From assembly GCA_029204225.1 (NCBI GenBank), contig CM055102.1, positions 29,254,969 to 29,318,968 of the forward strand: a DNA stretch of 64,000 nucleotides. Reading direction: 5' to 3'. The notes below the pieces were generated by a model. That model was given only the letters and a program-made list of their open reading frames with translations. It was not told where the DNA came from and searched no databases. A program made the translations under genes and the position numbers. Shown here in pieces: positions 45,856 to 59,248 of this stretch (positions are counted from its first letter, which is position 1; each line of letters opens with the position of its first letter). This DNA comes from Diphasiastrum complanatum. Lineage: Eukaryota > Streptophyta > Lycopodiopsida > Lycopodiales > Lycopodiaceae.

Positions 45856-46715
45856 GGGTTTTGACATTCTGCGAGTAAATTTTTTGCGAGTTTTGCTTCT
45901 TCTACCCATGATCCCACGAAATGGTAGCACATGGTGTGCTACTCTTTTTATGCCACTACATGGTTTTTGAAGAATAAGAATTGTGGTTTGATACATACTT
46001 AAAACTTTGACTATCCATCAAATTTTAAATAGGTCCATCACAAAATACTTTGTTACTCTATAAATATAGGTTTACTTTTCTTTTAAAAAAAAATTTTTTG
46101 AAATTGTAAAAGCTAGCATGTCGACGTGCGACGAGACCGCCTGGAAAAAAAAAATTGTAGCCTCCAGCCGGCGTGCACAAGAGACAACCCGAAAAAAACG
46201 AAGACAAAAAAAAAAAAAATCAAAACAAAAATTGACATCACGTCGCCACCAATCTTGAAATACCACTCTCTCGTCTAAAGATGTCTAACTGCCGAAAAAC
46301 AGACAGGACCCCTACATGGCGGGTAGTTTATCTGGGGCGGATGTCTCCCAAAGCGTAACGGAGGTGTCCAAAGGTAGGCTCAAGCTAATCTTATGACCGC
46401 TTGTGAGCATAATGGCATAAGCCTGCATAATTGTAAGATTGGCCGGTCGAACAGAGACCAAAGTTGGCCATATTGATCTAGGAATACCGTGTGGAATTGT
46501 TTTTTTTTTTCTTTGGAGGTTGCAAAAAAAAATTAATTTGAATTTTTTTTGAGTTGTGACATTTTTAATTATGTACCAAACCACATTTTTAATAATAAAC
46601 ATTGAAGTAGTAGCATAAAAAAGGTAGCACACCATGTGCTATTTTTTTTGTTGAATCATGGCCAAAAATAAACTTGCAAAACTTGCAAAAAATTTACTCG
46701 CAAAATGCCAAGGCC
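45856..46715. mobile_element. Mutator-like non-autonomous element
   Basis: About 860 bp with long imperfect terminal inverted repeats. The left end reads gggttttgacattctgcgag then taaattttttgcgagttttgc; the right end reverse complemented reads ggccttggcattttgcgag then taaattttttgcaagttttgc. The flanking direct repeat cagtaaccta is 10 bp (45846-45855 and 46716-46725). Long TIRs with a 9-10-bp target duplication point to the Mutator superfamily; if the duplication is counted as 8 bp, hAT is the alternative. No transposase is present. A related copy in opposite orientation lies at 57086-57832. Confidence 0.72.
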
Positions 46716-47393
46716 CAGTAACCTACAGAGTCAAGCCACAAATCCCCAGGCCCACGTCATAGCCAATTCTTTTCCTAGAGTTACATATCTGTTTTGCCGA
46801 CTTCCCTTACCTACATTGTTCTATCGATTAGCAGATGTTTCAGCTTGGAGACCTGATGTAGTTGTGAGTACGAATGGGCCTACTCATTTGGTTACCATTT
46901 AGGCATTAACCATGGATGAAGATCAGTCGGAAGCTCGACATAGTCGTCCTTCGAATAGTTCAACTGTCTGAATTGTGTGATTCCTGCAAGTATCAAGTGA
47001 GCAGACATAGAACCAAAAGAGGCTTCATCTGACCCTAGATCAATGATCAATGAACGTGCAAAAAGAATCTTGAAATAGAAAATAGTATTCACCAACAACA
47101 CTGCTTTGATATCAAGTTAAAATTTGTTTAAAATAGGATCACAGATCCTCACACATAGTAACATACAGAAAGCACTCTCTCACACCAAGCTCTCATATAG
47201 CCTGTATTTCTCAAAACCAAAATACATTGTACATATAGCTTCCTTTTGGCAACCCATGCATGGCCTAGGTTGCCATTGATAGGACGCGGTCATGTCGACT
47301 CACCTCATCACGAGGCCAATTAGTCCTAATCAGCTGACAAGACCCACAGTACAGTAACTCAATAATTCTACTTTTATTCTAACTTAGAGAACT

Positions 47394-47521
47394 TCGGCTT
47401 CTTATGTAGAGGAGCAGGTTTCAGCAAAAGAAGGGAAAGGGAAAGCGAAAGGGGAGATGTCTGGCAATGTGAGTGAAGGGCAAGCTTTCACACAAGGCTC
47501 GGATTCAGAAGATGACAACTA
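47394..47521 (+). pseudogene. Acidic C-terminal coding fragment, unassigned
   Basis: An open stretch reads SASYVEEQVSAKEGKGKAKG then EGQAFTQGSDSEDDN and stop. The lysine/glycine linker and acidic end resemble tails of transposon proteins, but no family can be assigned. A degraded primer-site-like 'gctttgatatca' at 47104-47115 suggests nearby copia debris. Confidence 0.25.
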
Positions 47522-47881
47522 AGGAGTCTTTGATAAGTTCCCTTGTGATTTCGCTTTTAGTTGTTGATGTTTGTAGCATGTAGAAAAGAAGGGAATTTTG
47601 TTTCAACCTCTTTCTTAAGAAACAAAACAATATGTACATTTTTGAATGATTGGATTACATATTTATATATGATCTTTGTTTCACCATCTTTGTCTATCAA
47701 TGTTTATTTCAATTACTGTTCATGTACATTTCAATTATTTTTTAAACATCTATGACTGCATTGTCTATTTTAATTTTGTTTTCATTTATATTTCGCTTAT
47801 TGTTTCACCATTTATGATTGCATTATGATCTTATTTTTGTTATGAGAATGTTCATTGTTTTACAAACACAATTTAAGTAAC

Positions 47882-48292
47882 TCACATATAAATCTTTTTC
47901 CTTTGATGTCAAAGTTTGTGTAATCTAGTTTCAAGATCAAAACATATAGTACAAAACCAACATTGAACATTAACAAACCATGTATTTAAATGAAATGTAA
48001 ATGCATAACTTGTGTATACACTAAACTTAATTTCACAAAAGCACCATTTTAAGATTGACCACATGCCTCATTTGATTGGCTTAACAATCTTCTTCTTTCC
48101 AAGAACCATTCTTTTTTTTTTAACAAATCATTAAATACAATCAATAACTATCTTTTTTCTTTGATGTCTAGGTTTATCTAATCTAGTTTTAAGATCAAAA
48201 CATAGTGTACAAAAGCAGTATTGAATCGATCACCACATACTCTAACAAACCATTTACTAAAATGAAATGTAAATGAATAACTCTTTTTTACA
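47882..48292. repeat. Diverged tandem duplication, period ~257 bp
   Basis: The blocks 'ctttgatgtc', 'taatctagttt-aagatcaa', 'aacatatagtacaaaa' against 'aacatagtgtacaaaa', 'aacaaaccat' and 'aaatgaaatgtaaatg' recur in order near 47900-48004 and 48158-48274. AT-rich, with no coding signal. Confidence 0.6.
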
Positions 48293-48299
48293 TTAAATT

Positions 48300-49480
48300 T
48301 CATCTCACAATTTGGCAAAATGACAAGTTTCTTTTTTTTTGTAAATTTTGTGTGCACGGCACAGCCACCCATGGCTGTGTGGGGGCATATTCAACATTAA
48401 AAAAAATCTCTTTTTTTCTGGCCAGGGAAGGAGAGAGTTGCCGAAAAATGTGTTGATGTGGGCTCTACCATGCAAATTGCCATGCCAAGCCTGTCGGGCT
48501 AGAAATGGACCCCATCTTATGTGTGTGGCAAAATGCCAAGGTATGTAGTTGTGTATACCCCTCGAGTCATAGAGTCCAGGTAATGTGTCCAATCCTTTCT
48601 TTAATGTAATATCTCCCTCCAACTCCATAATGAATATATTTAAGTCATTTTGATGATCTGTAAAGCTAGTCTTGTCCTTTCTTCATATCTCATTCCTTTC
48701 TGGCCTTTTGTCAACTCCAAGCATGATACCACCCTATTCTTCCATATAGGATAGTCAAAATATGTCAATCTACCACTTGCTTCCAAAACGATGTTGCCAT
48801 GAAGACCCATATTGACTAGAATGTAAAAAAGTAGATCAACTTGATTAAATGAAGATGATATGCATAAGCCATAATCTTGTGCTTTCAAAATCACCCTATA
48901 AATGTTAGAGATCATACTCTAAACACTCATAAGAGATCATAAAAGATCAAGGAGAGATGAATTCACAATCTTTCTGCTCATTTGGCAATTCTATGAGCAT
49001 TGGCAACAAACCAATGTGACAATCTGGATACAAATCACTATCAATTATATTGATGAAATCTAGCTCAAATTAAGTCTAAAAAACTAAAAAATAGAGGGTC
49101 AAGCATTTTTTTTTGAGGTAGACACCTCCTTGAAAAAGCTGTGATGCCAAAATGCACCAAAGATTGTCTTCCTAGTTTCAATTCTTTGAGCTTGTTGTCA
49201 ACCTTGCACAAAAGCACTTGAATACCTTGACCAAAAATGAAAGTTCAGCAACCATAAATTTGGTACCATTTTAAAAATTTCAAACATTAAGAAAATCCTA
49301 TGTCATGATTCAATCAATCATTAATCTTGAAACTTGTAAGATGCAAAAGTAGCGATTTATTATGCATCAAGGTATTGCTACCAAAATTAGAATGAATTCA
49401 CATAAGACTAAAAGTGTGATTTTAGCACATAATGAAAATCTCATCCATAAAAACAAACCACTTCATTTATATGCCAAAAT
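48300..49480. other. No recognised gene
   Basis: Open stretches here carry no recognisable motif, and no repeat ends were seen. Similarly empty sequence occupies 46726-47393 and 47522-47881. Confidence 0.3.
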
Positions 49481-49482
49481 TT

Positions 49483-49690
<208 letters not shown>

Positions 49691-52085
49691 GCGTGCGTGC
49701 GTGTCTGTGCGTGTATGTGTATTCAAATATTTTCTTTTTTCTGCAAGTCAATAGATTTGCTATGAAGAACTTTGTAATTTGTGTTTTTTTTTTGTTTTAT
49801 GTTGTGAAAGTGACTTGAATTTTATGAAGGCTTTGTATTTATAATTTCATGAGCTCACAAGTGCTTGTGGGCGGATAGTATGGCGAGCAAGCTTGTTACG
49901 TCCATGTCCAATTAAGAGAATTCTGAATAATCACAAGAAGTTCCCTTTGAAGTCACTAATGTCTCATACCACCACCTTTCACTCCAAGAAGAGTCTCTGC
50001 TTCTAGACCTATTTACCAAATATTAAAAAAAATCAATCAACTAAAATATATTTAAATATAGGATTCACGTTACAACCAAAACCAGAAAATACTTCTTAAC
50101 CCCCCCCCCCTCCCCGAAAAAAAAAAAAGATTTTTGTATATATATAATAACTAAGACAACCAAGAGTTACGACTTCTGAAGCAATGCATAACATTTTTCT
50201 TGTCAATTCTAAAATATATTTTAAATATTTATTACGATATTGTTTCTCATTTTTTGAGTTTATTTTTCGTCCATATCTGGGTAGTTGTATTTTTAGATGA
50301 TATCCTCATCTACAATGAAATGCTTAAAGAGCATAAAAGAATTTTTTGGTTAAGAAGCATCTACTAGAATTGGTTGTAGATCTAATCCTATATTTATGTA
50401 TATGATAGGTAGTTGATCTTTCAGATTCTCTAGTAAATAGGTCTAGAAGTAGAGAACCTTATTGGAAGGAAAGCTAGTGATATGACACATCAATGATTCC
50501 AAAGCAACTGAAATGGTAAATCTAACAGATGAATCCATTGATAAAAATTTTTAGGATATTTTGAGAAATTATGAGATACAAGTCTGGAACTCAAATGGTA
50601 TTTTTCTATTTACAAAATTTGGAGACTCTAAATCTATTTCTCTTTTATTTGAACCCATACTTTTCCAATTTGTTTTGTATATGAAACAATTGGATTAAAA
50701 TTCATATAACTCCTAGTGATGGACTATGTTCTGAAGGACTGAACATTGTTATATGAAATACTACTTCCATATGGATGTAAATAAGACTTAGAATTTAATA
50801 AAATCTCTCAATTAATTTAGATTCATTGAAGGAATGATTAAATTTGCAGAATTTAGACTTCTTGAACCCAAAAATATCTCTATTTGATAGTTGATTAATT
50901 ATTAAGAAGTAAAGTTCATGTTGCTCAAGATAACATATTTTGTGATATGGAAAAAAATTTGCATTGTAATGGTGTGGGCCACTCACTACTGACTTTCTTT
51001 TATGATATTTTATATATCGTTTCTTGAGGAACTTATTGATTGAAATTTAAAAAAATCTTTTAAAAGAGGGATGAACTGATAGGAAAAGAACTTTCAAGGG
51101 ATCAGCCTATTGCATAGATTTTTTCTAAAGAAATTCACAATATGTACACGAGGTGAACTATCCAAGAGTACTAGGAAAAATCTCTAGGGACTATTGTGAA
51201 CAATCTAAAACTAGAGGAGTTTTGGCTATTGAACTATGGGTTATTCATGATTATGGAAAGTGGAGGTGAGGATTAAATTAAGATTTTGCTGATCAGATTT
51301 ACCAACACTATTTTGTTATCAATTGGATCAAGTTAAAATAAAGTTTTGATAAGCCAAGAATGTCTTTATAAGTTGATCTGGTCTTGGTAGGAATATTAAG
51401 ACTTGTGGTAGATTGATTTAATTGAAAAACATTTGTTTTTAAAAGTTAATGATTGAAAAATTTAGGCAGTTAATTCTCAGTTAATTTTGTGAGTAACATA
51501 TGCAAATTTTGGAGGAATATGCTAGATAATGATGTATATTTATGTATTGGATCATAGTGAAATATTTTTATACATACGTCCTAATCTTGTGGATCTACTA
51601 TGTGTATAGTTAAACTAGTCAGTGGACATAGACATATGATCAAGTAATGTTCAGAACAATTACTTGTAGCTTAATAGTTCTTTCTATGAAAAGGATGACT
51701 TATTAACTCAGTGTTGGTTTAGAAGAGGGTCTAAGTGTGGTGTCACTAGACCACTAGGGAAAACCCCTAAGATAAGGATAGGAAACACAACAGGAGACAT
51801 GTAGGAGCAAAACCTCCCAACCAAACCTAGATCAATCCTGGATCTAGCCCCCGACCCATGCCATGTGCAAGCAAGAGAAGAAGAGAGCAACTGGTGACCT
51901 AAACTCAAGTTGTCGACGGGAGGATCCGTACCCCAATATATATAAAGTAGATTCATGTGCATGAACCCATGCATTCCCCATGCAGGTCAACTACCTCCTC
52001 CGTCCCTCATTAGTCTCTCATCAACGACAAGACTGATTGCTCTCTCGAATGTCATATCTGGTAGGCTTAGTATGAGCATTCTCAA
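49691..52085. other. AT-rich stretch, no recognised gene
   Basis: Contains a C10 run near 50101 and an A-run after it. No coding motif or LTR pair was recognised. The stretch 51703-52030 has higher GC and could be an LTR of the adjacent copia remnant, but no borders were found. Confidence 0.3.
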
Positions 52086-52089
52086 CAAC

Positions 52090-52490
52090 TAATAGGACGC
52101 GGGTAGGGATTTCATGAAGTACATCAACTGTTGTGGTGTTGGGACTTGGTGTTCCTGTCCTGATGCAGCGAGTTGAGCAAAGATCGTTCTGATCTTCTCA
52201 ACATGCAGATCCAACTAGTTGCCATCCCATCGTGTAGATTGCAGCTGATTGTGAAGATGCATCACCGAAGCGACAGTCCTCACTTCGTACTTCTGCTTTA
52301 GTCTTTCCCATGCTTCATGGCTGCTCTCATAGTCTTCAATCTGCATGAGTATTTCTTTGTTGATGGACGAAATGATGATTGCCATTGCACGTTCATCTTT
52401 TATGATCCACTTAGCTCTCCTTGAGTCTCCCTCTGGAGGCTGCACCTCTGTGAGAATAGGTCCCATCTCTTCATGTGATCCTCCTACCTA
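52090..52490 (-). pseudogene. Copia gag fragment (minus strand)
   Basis: GPILTEVQPPEGDSRRAKW, IIKDERAMAIIISSINKEI, DYESSHEAWERLKQKYE and HNQLQSTRWDGN are followed by an in-frame stop at about 52215. The frame then continues as LDLHVEKIRTIFAQLAASG and QQLMYFMKSLPASY: the typical UBN2-type gag of copia elements. No primer site, LTR or pol was identified around it. Confidence 0.75.
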
Positions 52491-52499
52491 TATTCGTCA

Positions 52500-55252
52500 C
52501 ACGTACATGCACTACTCCATATGTCTCTATTAGACTGTCTGCGTCCTCTCAAGGTAATTAGTCATAAATAGGCCTCAACATGGAATTAAATCTCGACATG
52601 GCTAACAAACTTGAATACCGAAGGGCCGGTCTACCACATTAGGACTATTCCATGTTTTTAACAGAATATGGTCGTAACATTCTTCCTCCCTTAAACTGGT
52701 TCTGTCCTCATATTAGAAAAGAGAAGACATGAAAATATTCCTTAAGCTTTCAACTTATATTCAGGAGTTATTATATTTAGTCCGATCTTTCCATCTGAAT
52801 AAGTATTCTGAGATGTAACAATTTTTCACTTGCTTACCTCTACACATGAATACTAACAAAAAAAGATACACTAAGCTATAAATCATCCAAACAGGTTTAT
52901 CTTCTCCAAATAAAAGCTCATCACCTTCATGTAATCCAAATTACATAAACCACTAGGTGAATTAATTCTTTATTTCTGATATCAAGTCCAAAAGCTAAAG
53001 AAAATTTATTTTTATGATAGCTAAATCCTATCCACAATTTTCGTAGATAATAGTGCTTCTTGGTAGAAATATTCTTAGAATATGCAAATATTCTAAAATA
53101 GAATAATTCAATCAACTAAAATCTCTAGAAGATTTATAAAGTCTCAAACAATTATAACTCAATCCAGAGTATTGCAATTACTCTAGTGAGTTAATAGCCC
53201 CATTTCTAGCATCACATGCAAGAAATCAGCAATCCATCTGAATCTCAATAGATTTAACTGTCTCTTATAAATCTGGAGATATAGATTGAATTTGTACAAC
53301 AACACATATAGACTACAATCTATAGCTAAATACCATCCACTAAGGTAAGCAAAATCTCCTCATAAGCAAAACAATGTACTTAACAAAAAATGCATGTGAC
53401 ATCCATATGACTCAATAAAATACTAGAGAAAAGATATTTAGACTTTCAAAATACCAATATGAAATCTCAACTCATTTAATAGACTGGGAATTACTCAACA
53501 TACTTAAGAATCAACACATTTCTTGATTATCCACAAATTAAGTATCCATTTATGATTTGTCAATCACAAATAATTAGATTCTTATGATTCATCAATCATA
53601 ATTCTCTGGAATCTCAAAACATACTTAATTGCTAAAAGATACTGGAGTTTATGTCGAATGCATAACTCTAAAAAAAAAAACATTCTAAAATCTTCTCCAC
53701 TTTGGAGATACTTGATTTTAAGAATATTCTTCAAATTGGATTCTTAACCAAAATGTGAGTTATTCAAATTCTAAAACCATCAAGTAATCCAAGACAAAAT
53801 AACTATCTTCAATCACAAAAACTTCGAATCATTGTCCAAAACTAAATCTAGATATCCAAAGTTCTGCTGAATTTCCAAATAATTCATTTATCATTCTAGG
53901 GAATCAGTATGATTCGTTATTTAATTGAGCTCTATGGGATACAATCACTAATGAACCGAGTCTAATTCTCTTCTGAAAATACTCTACCAAGAATTCTTGT
54001 ATGTTCTATGCACATAACGTTCTAGACGAATCAGAATGATTCATAAATCGTACATCTTATAAGCAACATATATAAATAAACAGTTTCTGGTGAATTCTCT
54101 TCACACTGTTCTTCTCACCAATCAACTCTTCACATGAGTAATCCATCTACTCAAGTTAATTGCTTATGATTCAGAAATCTCAAATGTCTAGGTGCAGATC
54201 TTGATTGTACGAGTACAACACCACATTTAGATCCCTATCCAAATCACTTTTAAGTTAAGCTCTAAATCTTTCAGAACAAGATCTGTTAACTCTACAAGTA
54301 TTTGCTTAACCCAATACTTGACCATATGCTTATGTTTACTGAGTAGGTTAAGTGCACCGGATAATCCTAGTAACCAGGAAGGAATACATAGTAGATCCAT
54401 ACAAGATTAATCGTACACATATGAGAATAATCTGACTATGACCCAGTACATAACAATATGTCTTTATCTGGCATATTCCTCCAAAATCCGCATATGTTAC
54501 TCTCATATCTCATTGAGAATTTTGTAACTCAACTACAAAAAAATTTTATTTCTCATGAGTAAATAACATATCTGGGAAATCTCTGAGACTAGAAACACAT
54601 CCTCTCTCACGAGTTTTCCAACCCACTTACAACTTAGCAAAAAATTTCACTCAATCCACCCCTTCCTAATCCTAGTTGTCCAACTAAGATAAGGTTGATT
54701 TAAAACAGACATTCCATGATCAAATTCACTTCTATCCCTCAAAAACCTAGGATTAGTGGCTTCTGATCTTACTCAGTGTAATACTTATAATGATTTTCAA
54801 TTCCAAATCATTCCTAGTTCCAAATCGTTTCACACAATCCCTAGAAAATTTCTCTTAATTGGAAACTTCCAGTTTTGTATCTTATTCTGGATCTATCTGA
54901 AAATCCTTTCAGATAATCAAAATTCTATACATCATCTGGCTTATTTCTAGAAATTGTGCCACTGATAGGTCTGTTGGATTTTGATGCTCAGTCTCAAATC
55001 CATTCAATAACGAGCATCCTGAAAAATTTGTCGAAGTTCGACTTCAAAGTCATCGAAGATAACGAAGCCATCAGCTTCATCGACTTCGACTTCTCTCATG
55101 TAGATATATACATATGTTCAAACTCGACATTGACGTGCTCGACTTGCTCAACATCAACGTTTTACTAACCCCATCAAATCCGACTTTGTCGACTTTTCAC
55201 CAACCATCAACTAACCGACTTTTCCCATCAGAGAAAAACTGATCCAAATAGC
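52500..55252. other. AT-rich stretch, no recognised gene
   Basis: Stops occur in all frames throughout. No motif or terminal repeats were identified. A sequence near 52680-52710 ('ttcttcctcccttaaactgg') resembles a reversed polypurine tract. Confidence 0.35.
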
Positions 55253-55720
55253 TGTCAGAAGACTTTATGTTAGTTCACCAACTATTGTACATACATTTAT
55301 TGTTACAAGGCGATTGTAATAAATAGCATATAACATTTGATGCTAAAAGATACTTTAAACACATAGATATTTAGCAAGTGATATTTGTCAAAGTAGATAT
55401 TTATAGTATAGAATCAATTGAGAATGCAGTTAGGAGACAGTTGATCACTAATCAATCTTCTCAATAATTTGATTCTTCTGTTGCGTTATCATGCCCAAGT
55501 ATCAAGTTGAAGTTATCACTTCAAGCAATTGTACTCGTTATTGATATTAATCAGAGTGCAATTTTTGTCTCACTATTGTATTGTTCATTTGCGATTATCT
55601 GAATCATTCATCTTGAATATTTCTGCTGCTAGATGTGGCACTTCCGATCCTACACTGCCCACTCTCGCTCAAGCTTCTGCTGCCAGTCATACTCTCAATT
55701 TTTGACATGGTATCAAAGCT
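55253..55720 (+). repeat. Copia 5' LTR plus primer-binding site
   Basis: A 455-bp LTR with perfect 5-bp terminal inverted repeats (TGTCA/TGACA), followed directly by tggtatcaaagct. Confidence 0.78.
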
Positions 55721-56688
55721 TCTGTTATAATCAAAGTTTTACTAATCTGGTACTATAGTATCCCAAATATCATGGACATCACTTCCAAACTCCATTTGAG
55801 GAAGAAATTCTTCACCCTAAGAATGTCTGACGCAGATAGTGTTTCGAGAAAAACTTATGGAGTAGATGACTACAACTGGCTCAGTCATAGAAGATTTCGA
55901 TGTTGTTATGACTCTATTATCGAGTCTACCTGATGCCTATGAAAATTGGGCCATGGAAATGACCCAGGAGCATCTCACTCTATCAAGAGTAATTTTGATG
56001 CTTCTACAAGAGGAGATCAGAAGACCTGCATCCTCCTCCAGCTCAAGATCGGATCCTCAAAATCTATACCCAAAAAGAAATCAAAAGTTCAGATCGAACA
56101 AATTTACACAATCAGATTATCTTGACAAAAAGAGCAATATGCAGCAGCATGTATCAAACATACAATCAACTTTGAACTCTTCATCATTCCAACCAGTGCA
56201 GAAACTATTCTACAGATACTATAAGAGGATTGGACATGAAATTGAGGACTATAAAACTCCAATGAGAAGAATAAGCAGTTCCAACAACAAGCACATATTG
56301 CTACAACCAGTCACTCGATCCAGCAACAAGAGGACGATGAAGCAGCTTTCAAGACCAAGGTCGGAGAACAACAGGATATCGATTCTTGGTATATGGACTC
56401 TGGAGCAACTCCACATATGACTCACCATCAAGACTGGTTCAAGGATTACAAGTCATTCAACCACTCTCGAGTTGTGTAACTTGGAGACAACCCACTCATT
56501 CTATCAAGGGTGAAGGAACAATCAAGGTCAAATTTCAAAAAGGTGAAGTCAAGTTGTTGTCCAATATTCTCCACATTCCAAATCTAATCAAAAATCTGCT
56601 CTCAGTCAACAGCATCATTGATTTAGGTTGGAAAGTCAAATTTGATACAGACGATTGCACAATTCTTGACAAGTCTCAAATCTTTTAG
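55253..56688 (+). mobile_element. Copia 5' half: LTR, primer site, gag, protease start
   Basis: LTR 55253-55707 starts TGTCA and ends TGACA. The primer-binding site tggtatcaaagct follows at once (55708-55720). Gag begins at 55771 (MDITSKLHLRKKFFTLRMSD) with most of its N-terminus deleted. It then reads through SVIEDFDVVMTLLSSLPDAY, LSRVILMLLQEEIRR and a decayed zinc knuckle (LFYRYYKRIGHEIEDYKT, with its cysteines lost). In a shifted frame comes the protease active site as YMDSGATPHMT near 56393-56425, then KGEGTIKVKF and LLSNILHIPNLIKNLLSVNS of the pre-integrase region. It is truncated near 56690. Confidence 0.85.
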
Positions 56689-56699
56689 CTAGTAAGAAT

Positions 56700-56872
56700 A
56701 TAAACAACATGATAATGAAGTATACAAATAGATTTCACCCCCAAAAGCAAAGTAGAATAAATTTTAAAAACCTAAAAAAAATAAAGCATGCCATGTGCTA
56801 TCAATTTGACGTAATTTAAAAACACTATACTCGCAAAACTCGCAAATGATTTGCTTGCAAAGTGCCAAACCC
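56700..56872. mobile_element. Truncated end of a Mutator-like element
   Basis: The terminus, read inward from 56872 on the minus strand, is ggggtttggcactttgcaag followed by caaatcatttgcgagttttgc, which matches the TIR of the element at 45856. The left part is missing where the copia remnant ends. Confidence 0.55.
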
Positions 56873-57085
56873 CCACCGAGTAGAACTTCACTTACACTAT
56901 ATTGAATACCAACGATTATCATTTAAAATTAACAACACTAAATAATGGACAAAGATTAATTTATAATGACATAATGCATAGAAAGAGAGTCAATCCTGAT
57001 AAAAAAAATCCATCTTTTCCTCACAAGAGGAGCTGGAATAGGAAAAACATTTACACTATTTTTTATTGTACAAGGTTTAATAAGC

Positions 57086-57832
57086 GGGCCTTGGCATTTT
57101 GCAAGTTTCTTTCTTACCATCATTCAACAAAAAGATAGCACATGGTGTGCCACCTTTTTTATGCAACTACTTCAATTATTATTATTAAAAATGTGGTTTT
57201 GTACATAGATACAAATCCCACAAAGTAATAAAAATTTCAAATTAATTTCATTTTTTGTAAGCCTCCAAGGATAGCATGCCAGCGTGCTATCCTTGAAGGC
57301 TGCAAAAAAAATCTATCATTTAATATAACACATCAACGTGCTATCTTTCAAGGCTGCAATTTTTTTTTAGTTGTTTTACTTAGCACGTTGGCATACTATG
57401 TTTGAAACATAGTATGCCAAAATAGTATGTCAAACCAGAGGCGCGTCCGGCCCGGACCCTCAAGTCTGGTTTGAAGCTTGAAATAAATATTTTGCAATAA
57501 TTCTCAAAATTCGGTTCTCAAATGTGTCAAAATAGTTTTTCTATTTTATGATTTACTCGGCTAGCACATCGGCATGCTAACTTTTACAACTTCAAAAACA
57601 TTCTTAAAAAAAATAAAAGTAAGCCTATATTCATAGAGTAACAAAGTCTTTTGTGATAGACCTATTTAGAATTTAATGGATAGTCAAATTTTTAAGTATG
57701 CATCAAACCACAATTCTTATTCTTAAAACATCATGTAATGGCATAAAAAGAGTAGCACACTATGTGCTACCATTTTGTTGGATCATGGGTAGAAAAAACT
57801 CGCAAAAAACTTACTCGCAGACTGTCAAAACC
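57086..57832. mobile_element. Second Mutator-like element, inverted copy
   Basis: The left end reads gggccttggcattttgcaag; the right end reverse complemented reads ggttttgacagtctgcgag. The segment 57600-57790 is the reverse complement of 45890-46090 with modest divergence. No matching target duplication was found. The centre holds two hairpin-forming palindromes (57263-57293 and 57388-57420). Confidence 0.6.
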
Positions 57833-57870
57833 ACTTTGGAGGCTGCAAAAAAAAAATTGAATTTTTTTTT

Positions 57871-58191
57871 TTGTGGTCATGTGGACCATTCAATTGTTAT
57901 TTTATCATTTGTAAGGAAGAAAATACTCGTGTGCTTGTGGACTGCTCATTAGGTGGTGAAGCTTTGTCTAGGCAGCCTATTCAAGTAAGGCATTATGACC
58001 ATAATGCCCGAGCAAAGCATTACGATTTTTTTCAAAGGGCACTACAAATTAAATGTGAAAAAATGAATAAGGCTTTACGTGAGGTAAAGCCCTCAGATAG
58101 GTGCCCTTGCAAAGGTTGCCCTTCCTCAAGAATTGTGTTGTTGACACTACACTCGTCAGAGTCCATAAATATAAAGCTAAGTTATTCATAG
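57871..58191 (+). other. Unrecognised ORF with clustered cysteines
   Basis: About 106 codons, including REVKPSDRCPCKGCPSSR, a C-x-C-x2-C cluster, and EALSRQPIQVRHYDHNARA. Not recognised. It could be a transposon-derived fragment, since it follows directly on a Mutator-like element end. There are no splice or start features to support a gene. Confidence 0.25.
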
Positions 58192-59197
58192 AACAATGAA
58201 CTTCACATTAAAAACTTTGAAAGTGAGATCATCTTACTTTTTTTTGCATATTATGAAATTTGATAGTGGTGCCTCACTTGATTTTTTGGCATATTATTAA
58301 ATTTGCCATAAGAAATCTTCACAATGAAATTGTGTTTTAACTAAATCTGAAAAGAGAGATTATGACTCGTAAAAATTGCATAAGTGAGACTCGTAAGAAA
58401 TTTTCAGCCATAAATATGAGACCTCCTTGCTATTTACACTTGGGAAAGATCCTTCTAGTGACCTCTACACTGGGTCTTTACGATCATTGAATTATGGCTC
58501 GACCTAACGACCTTGTCATAATATTATGATTGTTTTAGTGGGTGCTTCACTAAGAAGACCATTCTTAATTACAAATCTACACAGACTTCAAGGTACATGA
58601 ATAAAATCCAATAAGCAAATGAAATCCCTTACTTCCTTGAACTCTATGTCCATCTCTTGGAACACAAACAAAATATTTGATTTGCACTTATTAGCTCAAG
58701 TTTCACCACATGACCACAAAAAAATACAAACAAAATTCCCCTTCAAAAGCATCCGCCCAAAAGAAGCATGGGCATCAAATCTTATTTGTGCACATCACCA
58801 CTCACGAGTCACCACATCACCACTTAGCCACTAAGCCACCCACGTCACCACTCACCACTTAACCTACACGGTTCCAACAATCCACATGCACTCCATCCTC
58901 TTCGATGGTCTTCAACAAGATCGCACGGACACATTATGAGAAAACAAATGGAAACCAAATTGAAAGAAATAGAATTTAGTCACCCAGCCCTTAAAGTATT
59001 TCCAATTACACGTTCCCATGGTCAACGTAAAGTCAAAACCTTGGACTTTGACAAATCAAAATGGAAATCTCATTTTATTCATATTCAACAAAACAAGAAT
59101 GAAGACCAACCTAAAAGAAACAAAGCTTTTCTACCCAGCCCATCAATTGTTTCGACTTACACGTGACCATATCAACATGAAGTCAAACTTGAAAATT

Positions 59198-59248
<51 letters not shown>

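Noticed and set aside
47104..47390. Copia LTR beginning near 47116 next to 'gctttgatatca'
   Set aside because: The primer-site match is imperfect and no convincing LTR end or flanking gag was found. Only noted in the nearby fragment entry.
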